This document shows, piece by piece, positions 34,401-43,887 of a stretch of DNA of 47,979 nucleotides (within the stretch, counting starts at the first letter, position 1; the number at the start of each line of letters is the position of its first letter). Below the pieces are notes generated by a model, which ran no database searches, was not told the origin of the DNA, and was given only the letters and a program-made list of their open reading frames with translations. Origin of the DNA: Azotobacter vinelandii (lineage in GTDB: Bacteria; Pseudomonadota; Gammaproteobacteria; Pseudomonadales; Pseudomonadaceae); assembly GCF_001571105.1 (NCBI RefSeq), contig NZ_BCTD01000032.1; one strand, 5' to 3'. Position numbers and translations under genes: made by a program.

Positions 34401-36330
34401 GGACGATGTGGATGAAGGCGTCCTGCAGGGTGTCGTTGAGCTGCTGGAGGTCCACCTCCGCGCCGCCGGTGAGGCTGAAGGAGAAGTCGTGTATCCAGAA
34501 TTCGCGGCCGTCGCGGTGGCGCAACTGGAAGGGGAATTCGCCGAGCACGCGCAGGCCGAGGTTCTCGAGGATCGGCAGCACGTCGGACAGCGGCAACGGG
34601 CTGTCCGGGTGGTAGATCTTGCCGTGCAGTTGCCGGTCGTCCTGGCGCAGCGGCTGGTAGAAGCTCATCACCAGCGGCCGGTCTTCGCCCAGGGACAGCA
34701 GGTGCTGCATGTCGACCACCGCCGAATGGGGGGCGAAACGCTCCCGGTAACCGGCCGGAAAGCCCTGCGGAAAGTCCGCCAAAAGGCCGGTGCCCTGGGC
34801 CTCGCCGAAGCTCTCCACCATCAGGCTGGCGTACTCGTCCCGCCAGGAGCGGCAGGCGCGGATCATCTCCTGCTCCAGACGCAGGGGATCGAAATCGACC
34901 CGCACCTTGGGATCGACGCGCAGGATGAACTGCACCCGCGCCAGGATGGACTCGGAGAAATACACCCAGAACTCGCAGTCGCTGGCCTTCAGGCGCTCCA
35001 TCAGAAGCTGCTGCATCTTCTGGCGGATCTCCGTGGAATAGACGTCGCGCGGCACATAGGCCAGGCCGTAGACGAAGCGCCCGTAGGGGTCCTTGCGCAG
35101 GAACAGGCGCAGGCGGTTGCGCTCCTGGATCTGCACGATGCTGATCGCGGTGCGCAACAGCTCGTCGAGGGGCGTCTGGAACAGGTCGTCGCGCGGCAGC
35201 ACCTCGAGCACCTGGCTGAGCTCGCGGGCCAAATGGCTGCTGCCGTCGAAGCCGGCGCGCCGCTCGATCTCCGCGGCCTTGCGGCGGATATAGGGGATGT
35301 GGCGGACGCTCTCGTTGTACACCGAAGCGGTGTACAGGCCCATGAAGCGGTACTCCCGGATCACCCGGCCGGCCTCGTCCAGCTCGCGCAGGGAGATATA
35401 GTTGGGATAGGCCGGACGGTGCACCCGCGCCGGCTGCGAGGCCTTGGCGAAGGACAGCAGCAGCGGCTCGCGCAGGTAGCTGAGGGCTTCCGGCTCGATT
35501 TGCAGCCAGGCAGGGTCCAGTCCCGTGCGCAGAAGCTTGCTCAGGCCCAGCAGGGAACGCTCGTCGTAGACGACGCGGCCGCCACCGTCCGGGGTATCGA
35601 CCACGGTGAACTCCTCGTAGCCGAGGAAGGTGAAACGGTCCTCCAGCAGCCAGCGCAAAAACACCTTGATCTCCGCCAGTTCCCCGGCATCCACCGCCAG
35701 TTGCGCCCGCTCCAGCCAGTCCAGCAATCCGCGCACGCAGGAGGTCATCGGCACGAAGTCGGCGACCGCCAGGCGCACCTCGCCGAACACCTCCTGCAGC
35801 GCCTGCTCCAGTTCGCGCTGTTCGCCGGGGCTGGCGCAGCGGTCGATCTCGGCGAAGATCAGCGCCTCGCGCCGCATGTCCTCGCCCTGGCCGCTGCGGG
35901 GCAGGATCTCCAGCAGCTCGCCGGTGGCGTCGCGGCGCACCCAGAAGACCCCGCCCTGCAGGCTGTGGATGCCATGGCCGTGGCGGTTCAGCTCCATGCG
36001 CAGCGAATCGACCAGAAAGGGCATGTCCGGGTGCAACACTTCGACCACGCTGTGGCTGGACAGCCAACCGTGCTTCTCGTAGTCGGGATTGAAGACCCGC
36101 ACCTCCGGCCGCGCCGGATCGAAGCGTTCGAGCAGGTGCCAGGCCGACAGGGTGCAGCCGACCAGATCGGACAGCCGCCGCTCGGTCAGTTCGTCGAGGG
36201 CGACCATGGCGAAGAACTCCTCGGCGAACAGCATCACCGGCGGCAACAGCCGCTCGTCCAGATGCGCCCCCAGGGCCGCCCGCAACTGCGCCAGAAAATC
36301 GGCCTTGCTGTCCGCCACGAAGAACGCCAT
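31465..36330 (-). CDS. gdhB: NAD-specific glutamate dehydrogenase (large, 180-kDa class)
   Basis: A 1621-residue enzyme converting glutamate and NAD+ to 2-oxoglutarate, ammonia and NADH; the length matches the large Pseudomonas GdhB (about 1620). The N-terminus MAFFVADSKADFLAQLRAAL is followed by long regulatory regions (ACT-like), then the catalytic domain near residues 800-1250 with GLRWSDREEDYRTEVLGLVK, AVIVPVGAKGGFV and NCD-like GGVDCSDHEVNIKILL. It is a catabolic enzyme, arginine-linked and allosterically controlled in P. aeruginosa. The frame extends upstream to 36717 without similarity; GGGAG precedes ATG 36330. Divergent from mprF. Confidence 0.97.
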   Translation of the reverse strand: MAFFVADSKADFLAQLRAALGAHLDERLLPPVMLFAEEFFAMVALDELTERRLSDLVGCTLSAWHLLERFDPARPEVRVFNPDYEKHGWLSSHSVVEVLHPDMPFLVDSLRMELNRHGHGIHSLQGGVFWVRRDATGELLEILPRSGQGEDMRREALIFAEIDRCASPGEQRELEQALQEVFGEVRLAVADFVPMTSCVRGLLDWLERAQLAVDAGELAEIKVFLRWLLEDRFTFLGYEEFTVVDTPDGGGRVVYDERSLLGLSKLLRTGLDPAWLQIEPEALSYLREPLLLSFAKASQPARVHRPAYPNYISLRELDEAGRVIREYRFMGLYTASVYNESVRHIPYIRRKAAEIERRAGFDGSSHLARELSQVLEVLPRDDLFQTPLDELLRTAISIVQIQERNRLRLFLRKDPYGRFVYGLAYVPRDVYSTEIRQKMQQLLMERLKASDCEFWVYFSESILARVQFILRVDPKVRVDFDPLRLEQEMIRACRSWRDEYASLMVESFGEAQGTGLLADFPQGFPAGYRERFAPHSAVVDMQHLLSLGEDRPLVMSFYQPLRQDDRQLHGKIYHPDSPLPLSDVLPILENLGLRVLGEFPFQLRHRDGREFWIHDFSFSLTGGAEVDLQQLNDTLQDAFIHIVRGDAENDAFNRLVLKASMPWREVALLRAYARYLKQVRLGFDLGYIAAALLNHSDIARELVRLFRTRFYLARRIAGEDLEDKQQRLEQAILGALDKVEVLNEDRILRRYLELIKATLRSNFYQPDAAGRAKGHFSLKLDPRALSELPRPVPRFEIFVYSPRVEGVHLRGGKVARGGLRWSDREEDYRTEVLGLVKAQQVKNAVIVPVGAKGGFVPRRLPAGGSRDEIQAEAIACYRIFVSALLDVTDNLREDEVMPPAGVLRYDGDDPYLVVAADKGTASFSDIANGVAADYAFWLGDAFASGGSSGYDHKKMGITARGAWVAVQRHFREHGIDAQKDPISVIGIGDMSGDVFGNGLLQSQSLRLLAAFDHRHVFVDPDPDPRASFAERRRLFELPRSSWADYDPALISPGGGVFPRSAKSIPVSPQMRERFAIAAERLTPGELIQALLRAPVDLLWNGGIGTYVKSSRESHADIGDKANDALRVNGVELRAKVVGEGGNLGFSQLGRVEYCLAGGACNTDFIDNAGGVDCSDHEVNIKILLGKVLAAGDMTGKQRDRLLHEMTDAVAQLVLNNIYKQTQALSLAERRARLHPGEYRRLIDALEHAGRLDRALEFLPSDEQLAERLAGGTSLTRPELAVLISYSKIDLKESLLESAVPDDDYMIRDMQGAFPTPLVERFGALMRGHRLRREIVATQIANDLVNHMGITFVQRLKESTGMDAAAVAEAYVIVRDIFHLPHWFRQIEALDHQVPAELQLTLMDELTRLGRRATRWFLRNRRGELDAARDVAHFGPRIAALGLKLDELLEGSTHKQWQLRYRAYAEAGVPELLARLVAGTGYLYTLLPILEAADVTGREPAVVAAAHFAVGGALELPWYLQQITNLPVESQWQALAREAFRDDMDGQQRAITIALLRMVGGPEDVEARVAVWLEQNQPAVERWRATLAELRAAGGADYAMFAVANRELADLAQSGARTAGGA

Positions 36331-36475
36331 GGTCGTGCTCCCGAAGTGCCCCTGGATGTAGCATAGGCGGCCCCTGGCCCATCCATGCCTGCCCCATGCC
36401 GGAGCACGGCCCGGAGCGCCTGTCACCATCCTTCCCCGAGCCCCGCAAACGCAGCCCCGGAGCTGGAAACGCCCC
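36331..36475. promoter_or_regulatory. Divergent gdhB/mprF promoter region
   Basis: 145 bases between divergent starts; must contain promoters for both genes. No clear consensus box or operator could be assigned by eye. Confidence 0.35.
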
Positions 36476-39106
36476 ATGGATACCCTGAGCAAACGATCGG
36501 CCGTCTCTGTCTGCATCAAGGCGCTGCAAGCCCTCGCGCACCGGCTCCGCCCCCTCGGCGAATACCGCACCGTCCTGGCCTCGCTGTTCACCCTGCTGGT
36601 CTTCGGCCTGGCGCTGATCGCCTGTCGCCGCCTGCTCGACAGCCTGAATCCCCAGCATCTGCACGAAGCCCTGCTCGCCATACCGGGCACCGACCTGGCG
36701 CTGGCCCTGCTGGCCACGGCGGCCGGCTTCGTCGCCCTGCTCGGCTACGAATGGTCGGCCTGCCGCTACGCCGGCGTGCGTCTGCCGCCTCCCAGCCTGC
36801 TGCTCGGCGGCTTCTGCGCCTTCGCCATCGGCAACGCCACCGGCCTCTCGCTGCTCACCGGCGGCGCCGTGCGCTACCGGCTATACGGCCAGCAGGGCGT
36901 GGCCGCTGCGGAGATCGCCAGGATCAGCCTGTTCGCCAGCCTGTCGCTGGGCTGCGCGCTGCCGCTGCTGGCCGCCGGCGCCGCGCTGCTCGACCTGCCG
37001 CAGGCGAGCCGCGCCCTGCATCTGGCCGCTGGCTCCCTGGCGACCCTGGCGGTGGCCGTGTTGTCCGGCTACGCGGCGCTGGCGCTGTTCCTCTGGCGCC
37101 ACGCCACGCCGGACGAACGGAACCCGCAGGTCATCCGCGCCAGCTTCGGCCCCTACAGCCTGGGCCTGCCCGCGGCGCGCCTGACCCTGCTGCAGTTGCT
37201 GATCGCCTGCGCCGATGTGGTGGCCGCCGCCTTCGTGCTCCATGTCCTGCTGCCGGAGGGACCGTCCTTCGGCAGCTTCCTGCTGGTCTACCTGGTGGCG
37301 CTGGCCGCCGGCGTGCTCAGCCATGTGCCGGGCGGCATCGGCGTGTTCGAGGCGGTGCTGCTCGCCGCCTTCGGCCAGAGCCTCGGCACGGCGCCGCTGG
37401 CCGCCGCGCTGCTGCTCTACCGGCTGATCTACACGGGCTTGCCGCTGCTGCTGGCCTGCCTGCTGCTGCTCGGCAACGAAGCCCGCCGGCTGACCCGCGC
37501 CGGCCTGCGCCTGGTCTCCGGCCTGGCCGCGCCGGTGCTGGCCCTGCAGGTGTTCATCGCCGGCATCGTGCTGCTGTTCTCCGGCGCCACGCCGAGCCTC
37601 GACGAGCGCCTGGAGCCGCTGAACTACCTGGTGCCCCTGCAACTGATCGAACTCTCGCACCTGGGCTCCAGCCTGATCGGCGTGGTCTGCCTGCTGCTCG
37701 CCCAGGGCCTGCGCCGGCATCTCTCGGCGGCCTGGGCGCTGACCCTGGTGCTGCTGCTGGCCGCTGCCCTGCTCTCGTTGCTCAAGGGCTTCGACTGGGA
37801 GGAGGCCAGCGTGCTGATCGGCATCGCGGCGCTGCTGGCGCTGTTCCGCAAGGCCTTCTACCGCCCCAGCCGGCTGCTCGAACTGCCCGGCTCGCCGCCG
37901 ATCATGCTGGCGACCCTCGGCGTGCTGGTGGCCAGCACCTGGCTGCTGCTGTTCGTCTACCAGGACCTGCCCTACAGCCACACCCTGTGGTGGCAGTTCG
38001 AGCTGGACGGCAACGCCCCCCGCGGTCTGCGCGCCCTGCTGGGCAGCAGCCTGACGCTGCTGGTGGTCGGCCTCGTCTGGCTGCTGCGCAGCCCGCCGCC
38101 GCCACAGAACCTGCCCGGCCCCGCGGACCTCGAACGGGCCTTCGCCGCGGTCCGCGCCTCGCAGCAGCCGGAGGGCGCGCTGGCGCTGTCCGGCGACAAG
38201 GCACTGCTGTTCGACCGCGAGCGCGACGCCTTCCTCATGTACGCCCGGCGCGGGCACAGCATGGTGGCGCTGTTCGACCCGGTGGGCACGCCGCAGCAGC
38301 GCGCCGAACTGATCTGGCAGTTCCGCGACCTGTGCGACCTGCACTACCGGCGACCGGTGTTCTACCAGGTGCGCGCCGAGAACCTGCCGCACTACATGGA
38401 TATCGGCCTGATCGCCATCAAGCTGGGCGAAGAGGCGAAGGTCGACCTTCGCCGCTTCGACCTCGACAACCCCGGCAAGCACATGAAGGACCTGCGCTAC
38501 ACCTGGAACCGCTGCCGGCGCGACGGCCTCGACCTGGTGTTCCACGAGCGCGGCCAGGCGCCGCTGGCCGAGCTGGAGGAGGTCTCCAGGGCCTGGCTGG
38601 CCGGCAAGACCGGCCGCGAGAAGGGTTTCTCCCTCGGTCGCTTCAGCCCGGACTACCTGCAGTATTTCCGCATCGTGGTGGCGCACCATCAGGGTCGCCC
38701 GGTGGCCTTCGCCAACCTGCTGGAAACCGACAGCCCGGAAATCGCCGGCCTCGACCTGATGCGCGTGCATCCGGACGCACCGAAGCTGACCATGGAATTC
38801 CTCATCCTCGGCATCCTGCTGCATTTCAAAGAGCGCGGCGGCGACTTCTTCAGCCTCGGCATGGTGCCGCTCTCCGGCATGCTGCCGCGGCGCGGCGCGC
38901 CGCTGCCGCAACGCCTCGGCGCGCTGCTGTTCGAGAATTCCGAATACTTCTACAACTTCCAGGGCCTGCGCCGCTTCAAGGAGAAATTCGATCCGCAGTG
39001 GGAGCCGCGCTATCTCGCGGTGCCCGCCGGCATCGATCCGCTGCTGGCCCTGGCCGACACCGCCGCGCTGATCGCCGGCGGCCTTTCCGGACTGGTGAAA
39101 CGCTGA
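36476..39106 (+). CDS. mprF: MprF, bifunctional aminoacyl-phosphatidylglycerol synthase/flippase
   Basis: An 876-residue inner-membrane protein that transfers an amino acid from tRNA to phosphatidylglycerol and flips the product, lowering surface charge and giving tolerance to cationic peptides and acid. The N-terminal about 540 residues form many membrane helices (flippase), with GNATGLSLLTGGAVRYRLYG and HVPGGIGVFEAVLLAAFG. The C-terminal GNAT-type synthase domain (DUF2156) shows ALSGDKALLFDRERDAFLMY, DIGLIAIKLGEEAKVDL, FSLGRFSPDYLQYFR and FLILGILLHFKERGGDFFSL. P. aeruginosa MprF makes alanyl-PG; alanine versus lysine cannot be decided here. It overlaps the virJ-type gene by one base. Confidence 0.95.
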   Translation: MDTLSKRSAVSVCIKALQALAHRLRPLGEYRTVLASLFTLLVFGLALIACRRLLDSLNPQHLHEALLAIPGTDLALALLATAAGFVALLGYEWSACRYAGVRLPPPSLLLGGFCAFAIGNATGLSLLTGGAVRYRLYGQQGVAAAEIARISLFASLSLGCALPLLAAGAALLDLPQASRALHLAAGSLATLAVAVLSGYAALALFLWRHATPDERNPQVIRASFGPYSLGLPAARLTLLQLLIACADVVAAAFVLHVLLPEGPSFGSFLLVYLVALAAGVLSHVPGGIGVFEAVLLAAFGQSLGTAPLAAALLLYRLIYTGLPLLLACLLLLGNEARRLTRAGLRLVSGLAAPVLALQVFIAGIVLLFSGATPSLDERLEPLNYLVPLQLIELSHLGSSLIGVVCLLLAQGLRRHLSAAWALTLVLLLAAALLSLLKGFDWEEASVLIGIAALLALFRKAFYRPSRLLELPGSPPIMLATLGVLVASTWLLLFVYQDLPYSHTLWWQFELDGNAPRGLRALLGSSLTLLVVGLVWLLRSPPPPQNLPGPADLERAFAAVRASQQPEGALALSGDKALLFDRERDAFLMYARRGHSMVALFDPVGTPQQRAELIWQFRDLCDLHYRRPVFYQVRAENLPHYMDIGLIAIKLGEEAKVDLRRFDLDNPGKHMKDLRYTWNRCRRDGLDLVFHERGQAPLAELEEVSRAWLAGKTGREKGFSLGRFSPDYLQYFRIVVAHHQGRPVAFANLLETDSPEIAGLDLMRVHPDAPKLTMEFLILGILLHFKERGGDFFSLGMVPLSGMLPRRGAPLPQRLGALLFENSEYFYNFQGLRRFKEKFDPQWEPRYLAVPAGIDPLLALADTAALIAGGLSGLVKR

Positions 39107-40377
39107 TGCGCCGACGCTCCGCCCTCCTCCTGCTCGCCGCCCTCCCGCCGATCGCCGCCGGCGTCGCCTGGCTCCTGCTCCGCCAGCCGGCGCCGAGCCA
39201 GGAACAGCGCAGCCTGGCCGACGGCAGCCCGCTGCAACTGGTCGAGCCCGGCGGCCCGGTACGCCAGCGGGTGATTCTGCTGCTGTCCGCCGAAGCCCGC
39301 CCGCGGCCCGAGCGCCTGCTCGAAATGGCCGGCGCCCACGCCGCCCGGCTGGCCGTCCTGGACCAGGACGGAGCCGACTGCCGACGCCAGTTGCGGCGGC
39401 TCGACGAAGCCCTGGCGCAGCTCGGCGGACCGGCCGACCTGGTCGCCGGCGACGGCCCCGGCGCCCAACTGGCCTGGCGCTGGCTCGCCGCGCAGAGCGA
39501 CGACCGGGCGCAGGCGCTGTCGATCGGTTTCCGCCTCGACCAAGCCGCCTGTCCCGAGGCCCTGCCGCCGGAGGCGCCGCACGGCCGCTGGCATGCGATC
39601 TGGAACGACAACCCGGACGACGCCAGCGCCCGCTTCGCCCGCGCCCAGGCCAATGCCGACACGCAGATCGCCGACTACGGCACGCCCGTCCGGCGCCTCC
39701 TGCTGGACAACCTCGGCCGCCTGCTGGAAGGGCGCGCCGATCCGCTGCCGCTGGTCGAAGTGCCGGCCACCGGAGCGCCGGCTGCCGGGGCGGGCGACAC
39801 GGTGGCGATCTTCTACTCGGGCGACGGCGGCTGGCGCGATCTCGACCGCGACGTCGCCGCCGAGCTGGCCAAGCGCGGCTATCCGGTGGTCGGCGTCGAC
39901 TGCCTGCGCTATTTCTGGAACCGCAAGTCGCCCGAACAGGCCGCCGCCGACCTCGCCCGGACTCTGCGCACCTATCGCGAACGCTGGGGCGCCAGGCGCT
40001 TCGCGCTGATCGGCTTCTCGTTCGGCGCCGATGTGCTGCCGGCCATCTACAATCGTCTCGACGCCTCCGACCAGGCCTCGGTCGACAGCCTGCTCCTGCT
40101 CGCCCTGGCGCGCAGCGGCAGCTTCGAGATCCAGGTCCAGGGCTGGCTCGGCGCGGCGGGCCAGGACGCCCCGACCGCCCCGGAAATGGCCCGTCTGCCG
40201 GCGGCCAAGGTCCTCTGCGTCTACGGCACCGAGGAGGCCGCGGAAAGCGGCTGCACCCAGCCGCAGAGTCCGGGCGAAAAGCTCGCGCTGCCGGGCGGGC
40301 ACCATTACGACCACGACTATCCGGCACTGAGCGAACGCCTGATCGCGGCGATCCGGGCCCGCCGGGACGGACACTGA
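39106..40377 (+). CDS. VirJ/AcvB-type periplasmic hydrolase, likely aminoacyl-phosphatidylglycerol hydrolase
   Basis: A 423-residue protein with an N-terminal signal anchor (RSALLLLAALPPIAAGVAWL) and a C-terminal VirJ domain: FYSGDGGWRDLDRDVAAELA, VVGVDCLRYFWNRKSPEQAA, the nucleophile elbow GFSFGAD (Ser near residue 304) and His in GGHHYDHDYPAL. The start is in TGATG with the mprF stop, so translation is coupled. In P. aeruginosa the gene after mprF (PA0919, from memory) encodes a periplasmic alanyl-PG hydrolase; this arrangement points to the same job, removing the amino acid from the lipid. The N-terminal half resembles a degenerate second hydrolase copy. Confidence 0.88.
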   Translation: MRRRSALLLLAALPPIAAGVAWLLLRQPAPSQEQRSLADGSPLQLVEPGGPVRQRVILLLSAEARPRPERLLEMAGAHAARLAVLDQDGADCRRQLRRLDEALAQLGGPADLVAGDGPGAQLAWRWLAAQSDDRAQALSIGFRLDQAACPEALPPEAPHGRWHAIWNDNPDDASARFARAQANADTQIADYGTPVRRLLLDNLGRLLEGRADPLPLVEVPATGAPAAGAGDTVAIFYSGDGGWRDLDRDVAAELAKRGYPVVGVDCLRYFWNRKSPEQAAADLARTLRTYRERWGARRFALIGFSFGADVLPAIYNRLDASDQASVDSLLLLALARSGSFEIQVQGWLGAAGQDAPTAPEMARLPAAKVLCVYGTEEAAESGCTQPQSPGEKLALPGGHHYDHDYPALSERLIAAIRARRDGH

Positions 40378-40491
40378 ACCGCCGCCGGACCGACGGGCCA
40401 TCAGTACGGCAGCACGGCGCCCCGTTTTGCTTTAAAGTTGGCGCCCGCTGTCCCACGGCAGCCTGCGATCATTTCGTTGCGGAAGTCAGAG

Positions 40492-41451
<960 letters not shown>

Positions 41452-42390
41452 ATGCACACGCTGGCGGTGGCGGACGGCATCCGGGTGGGTCTGGGCGAGT
41501 TGATCGAGATCCGCCACCGGGCGCGCGAGCTGCAACTGTTCTCCAGCGCGGCACGCCGCAGCGCGCTGCTCGGCGCGCACCACTCGCGGCTGCGCGGGCG
41601 CGGCGTGGACTTCGACCAGGTGCGCGTCTACCAGGCCGGCGACGACGTGCGCAACATCGACTGGCGGGTCACCGCGCGCACCCTGGAACCGCACACCAAG
41701 CTGTTCCACGAAGAGCGCGAGCGGCCGATCTTCATCCTCGCCGAGCAGAGCCGGCAACTGTTCTTCGGCTCCTCGCGGCTGTTCAAGTCGGTACTCGCCG
41801 CCCAGGCCGCGGCGCTGATCGGCTGGGCCGCCCTGGAACACAACGACCGGGTCGGCGGGCTGGTGTTCGGCAGCAGCGCGCCCCACGAGATCAAGCCGCG
41901 GCGCAGCAAGCAGAGCCTGCTGCAACTGCTCAACCGCCTGGTGCGCGCCAACCACGCCCTGCACGGCGAACTGCCGGACGAGCCGGACAGCTTCGGCCAG
42001 GCCCTGCGCCGCACCCGCGAGGTGCTGCGCCCGGGCAGCCTGGTGGTGGTGCTGTGCGACGAGCGGGCGCTGTCGGATACCGCCGAGCGCCAGTTGCTGC
42101 TGCTCGGCCGGCACAGCGAACTGCTGCTGCTGCCGCTCTCCGACCCCCTCGATCACGCCCTGCCCGCCGCCGGCCTGCTGCGCTTTTCCCAGGACGGCGC
42201 GCAACTGGAGCTGGACACCCACGACAGCGGGCTGCGCCAGGCCTACCGAAGCCTCGGCCAGGCGCGCCAGGCGCGCTGGGAACGCCTCGCCGAACGCCTC
42301 GGCAGTCTGCTGCTGCCGCTCAGCACGCAGTTCGAACTGATCGAGCAGTTGCGCGAGCGCCTGCAGCCGCGACCGGTATGGCGGCCATGA
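41452..42390 (+). CDS. DUF58-domain protein
   Basis: A 312-residue protein whose ATG follows the moxR stop directly. The DUF58 hallmark is complete: HHSRLRGRGVDFDQVRVYQA, GDDVRNIDWRVTARTLEP, HTKLFHEERERPIFIL. The fold is VWA-like but without an obvious DxSxS metal site (ILAEQSRQLFFGS at that position). DUF58 proteins accompany MoxR ATPases nearly universally and are thought to be their adaptors or substrates. The last four bases overlap the DUF4381 start (ATGA). Confidence 0.93.
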   Translation: MHTLAVADGIRVGLGELIEIRHRARELQLFSSAARRSALLGAHHSRLRGRGVDFDQVRVYQAGDDVRNIDWRVTARTLEPHTKLFHEERERPIFILAEQSRQLFFGSSRLFKSVLAAQAAALIGWAALEHNDRVGGLVFGSSAPHEIKPRRSKQSLLQLLNRLVRANHALHGELPDEPDSFGQALRRTREVLRPGSLVVVLCDERALSDTAERQLLLLGRHSELLLLPLSDPLDHALPAAGLLRFSQDGAQLELDTHDSGLRQAYRSLGQARQARWERLAERLGSLLLPLSTQFELIEQLRERLQPRPVWRP

Positions 42391-42887
42391 ACCCGCTCGA
42401 CCAGTTGCTGCCACCGATTCCCCCGCCGGCCGTTCCCTGGTGGCCGCCGGCCCCCGGCTGGTGGCTGCTGGCGCTGGTCGCCCTCGCCTCGCTCGCCGTC
42501 TTCTGCTGGCTGCAGTGGCGGCGCCCGCGGCTACCTGGCGTGGAACCGGCGGCGGCGCCGCAAAAGATCCTCGATCCGCTGCGCATCGCCGCCCTGGAGG
42601 AACTGGCGCAGTTGAACAAGCCCTACGGCATGCCCGCCGGCCCCTGGCTGCAGCAGCTCAACGCGCTGCTCAAGCGCCTCTGCCGCGCCCACTACCCGGA
42701 CAGCCACAGCCACACCCTGAGCGGCCGCGCCTGGCTGGCCTATCTCGACAGCCGCTGCCCGGCCGCCGGCCTGACCCGCTGGATGATCCTGGTGGAGGGC
42801 GGCTACCGCGCCGAGTGCCGGCTCGACGACAAGGCCATCGACGGGCTCTACCAGGCCGTGGAAATCTGGATCCGCCGGCATGTTTGA
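42387..42887 (+). CDS. DUF4381-domain membrane protein
   Basis: A 166-residue protein with a proline-rich start (LDQLLPPIPPPAVPWWPPAP), one membrane helix (GWWLLALVALASLAVFCWLQ) and a helical cytosolic part with RIAALEELAQLNK, LKRLCRAHYP and SGRAWLAYLDSRCP. This is the DUF4381 protein normally placed between DUF58 and the first BatA-like VWA gene. An ATG at 42378 three codons upstream is possible; 42387 is preferred for the ATGA overlap. The stop overlaps the BatA-like start by eight bases. Confidence 0.9.
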   Translation: MNPLDQLLPPIPPPAVPWWPPAPGWWLLALVALASLAVFCWLQWRRPRLPGVEPAAAPQKILDPLRIAALEELAQLNKPYGMPAGPWLQQLNALLKRLCRAHYPDSHSHTLSGRAWLAYLDSRCPAAGLTRWMILVEGGYRAECRLDDKAIDGLYQAVEIWIRRHV

Positions 42888-43887
42888 ATTCGCCTGGCCC
42901 TGGGTCTTCCTGCTCGCCCCGCTGCCCTGGCTGCTGCGCCTCGTGCTGCCGCCGGCCGACAGCGGCGAGACGGCGCTGCGGGTGAGCTTCCTCGGCGAGC
43001 TGGAAAGCCTCAGCGGCCGCCGCGCCCGCCTGCGCCTGCCGGGCTGGCGGCAGCAGGCGCCGTTCGTCCTGCTCTGGCTGCTGCTGCTCGGCGCCGCCGC
43101 GCGCCCCGAATGGGTCGGCGAACCCCGGCCGCTGCCCGCCAGCGGCCGCGATCTGCTGCTGGCGGTAGACGTTTCCGGCTCCATGGAATACGCCGACATG
43201 CACTGGCAGGGCGAGAGCATCGGCCGCCTGGAACTGGTCAAGCACCTGCTCGGCCAATTCATCGAGGACCGCCGGGGCGACCGCGTCGGGCTGATCCTGT
43301 TCGGCAGCCAGGCCTACCTGCAGGCGCCGCTGACCTTCGATCGCCGGACCGTGCGCACCTGGCTGGAGGAAGCCGCGATCGGCATCGCCGGCAAGGACAC
43401 CGCCATCGGCGACGCCATCGGCCTGGGCCTCAAGCGCCTGCGCCAGCGTCCGGCGCAGAGCCGCGTGCTGATCCTGGTCACCGACGGCGCCAACACCGCC
43501 GGCGAGATCGCTCCGTCGGTCGCCGCCCGCCTGGCCGCCGCGGAAGGGGTACGCATCCATACCATCGGCATCGGCGCCGATCCCCGGCAGGACGGACCGC
43601 CCGGCCTGCTCGGCCTGACGCCGGGACTGGATCTCGACGAGCCGACCCTGCGCGCCATCGCCGAAGAGACCGGCGGCAGCTACTTCCGCGCCCGCAGCAG
43701 CGAGGAACTGCGCGCCATCGAGGAAACCCTCGCGCGCCTGGAGCCGGTCGCCCAGCCGCCGACCCAGGCGCGCCCGGCCCGCCCGCTGTATCCCTGGCCG
43801 CTGGCCACGGCGCTATTGCTCGGCCTGCTGCTGGTGGCCCGCAGCCTCTGGCCGGCGCGCGCGCGCTCGCGAGGAACGCGCCGATGA
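42880..43887 (+). CDS. BatA-like VWA-domain membrane protein
   Basis: A 335-residue protein: two N-terminal membrane helices (FEFAWPWVFLLAPLPWLLRL; APFVLLWLLLLGAAARP), a periplasm- or cytosol-exposed VWA domain, and a C-terminal helix (PLATALLLGLLLVARSLWPA). The VWA metal site is intact: DVSGSMEYADM (DxSxS, about residue 97), the Thr in AGKDTAIGDAIGLGL and Asp in LVTDGANTAG. It probably binds a partner through Mg2+ at this site and works with MoxR. Overlaps its neighbours at both ends. Confidence 0.93.
   Translation: MFEFAWPWVFLLAPLPWLLRLVLPPADSGETALRVSFLGELESLSGRRARLRLPGWRQQAPFVLLWLLLLGAAARPEWVGEPRPLPASGRDLLLAVDVSGSMEYADMHWQGESIGRLELVKHLLGQFIEDRRGDRVGLILFGSQAYLQAPLTFDRRTVRTWLEEAAIGIAGKDTAIGDAIGLGLKRLRQRPAQSRVLILVTDGANTAGEIAPSVAARLAAAEGVRIHTIGIGADPRQDGPPGLLGLTPGLDLDEPTLRAIAEETGGSYFRARSSEELRAIEETLARLEPVAQPPTQARPARPLYPWPLATALLLGLLLVARSLWPARARSRGTRR

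Noticed and set aside
32347..36366. Plus-strand frame of 1339 codons opposite gdhB
   Set aside because: Antisense shadow of gdhB. The composition (His/Gln/Ala/Val-rich, no motifs) is typical of the reverse frame of high-GC genes.
36881..40456. Minus-strand frame of 1191 codons opposite mprF and virJ
   Set aside because: Shadow frame with extreme Arg/Gly/Gln composition; both plus-strand genes have clear family motifs.
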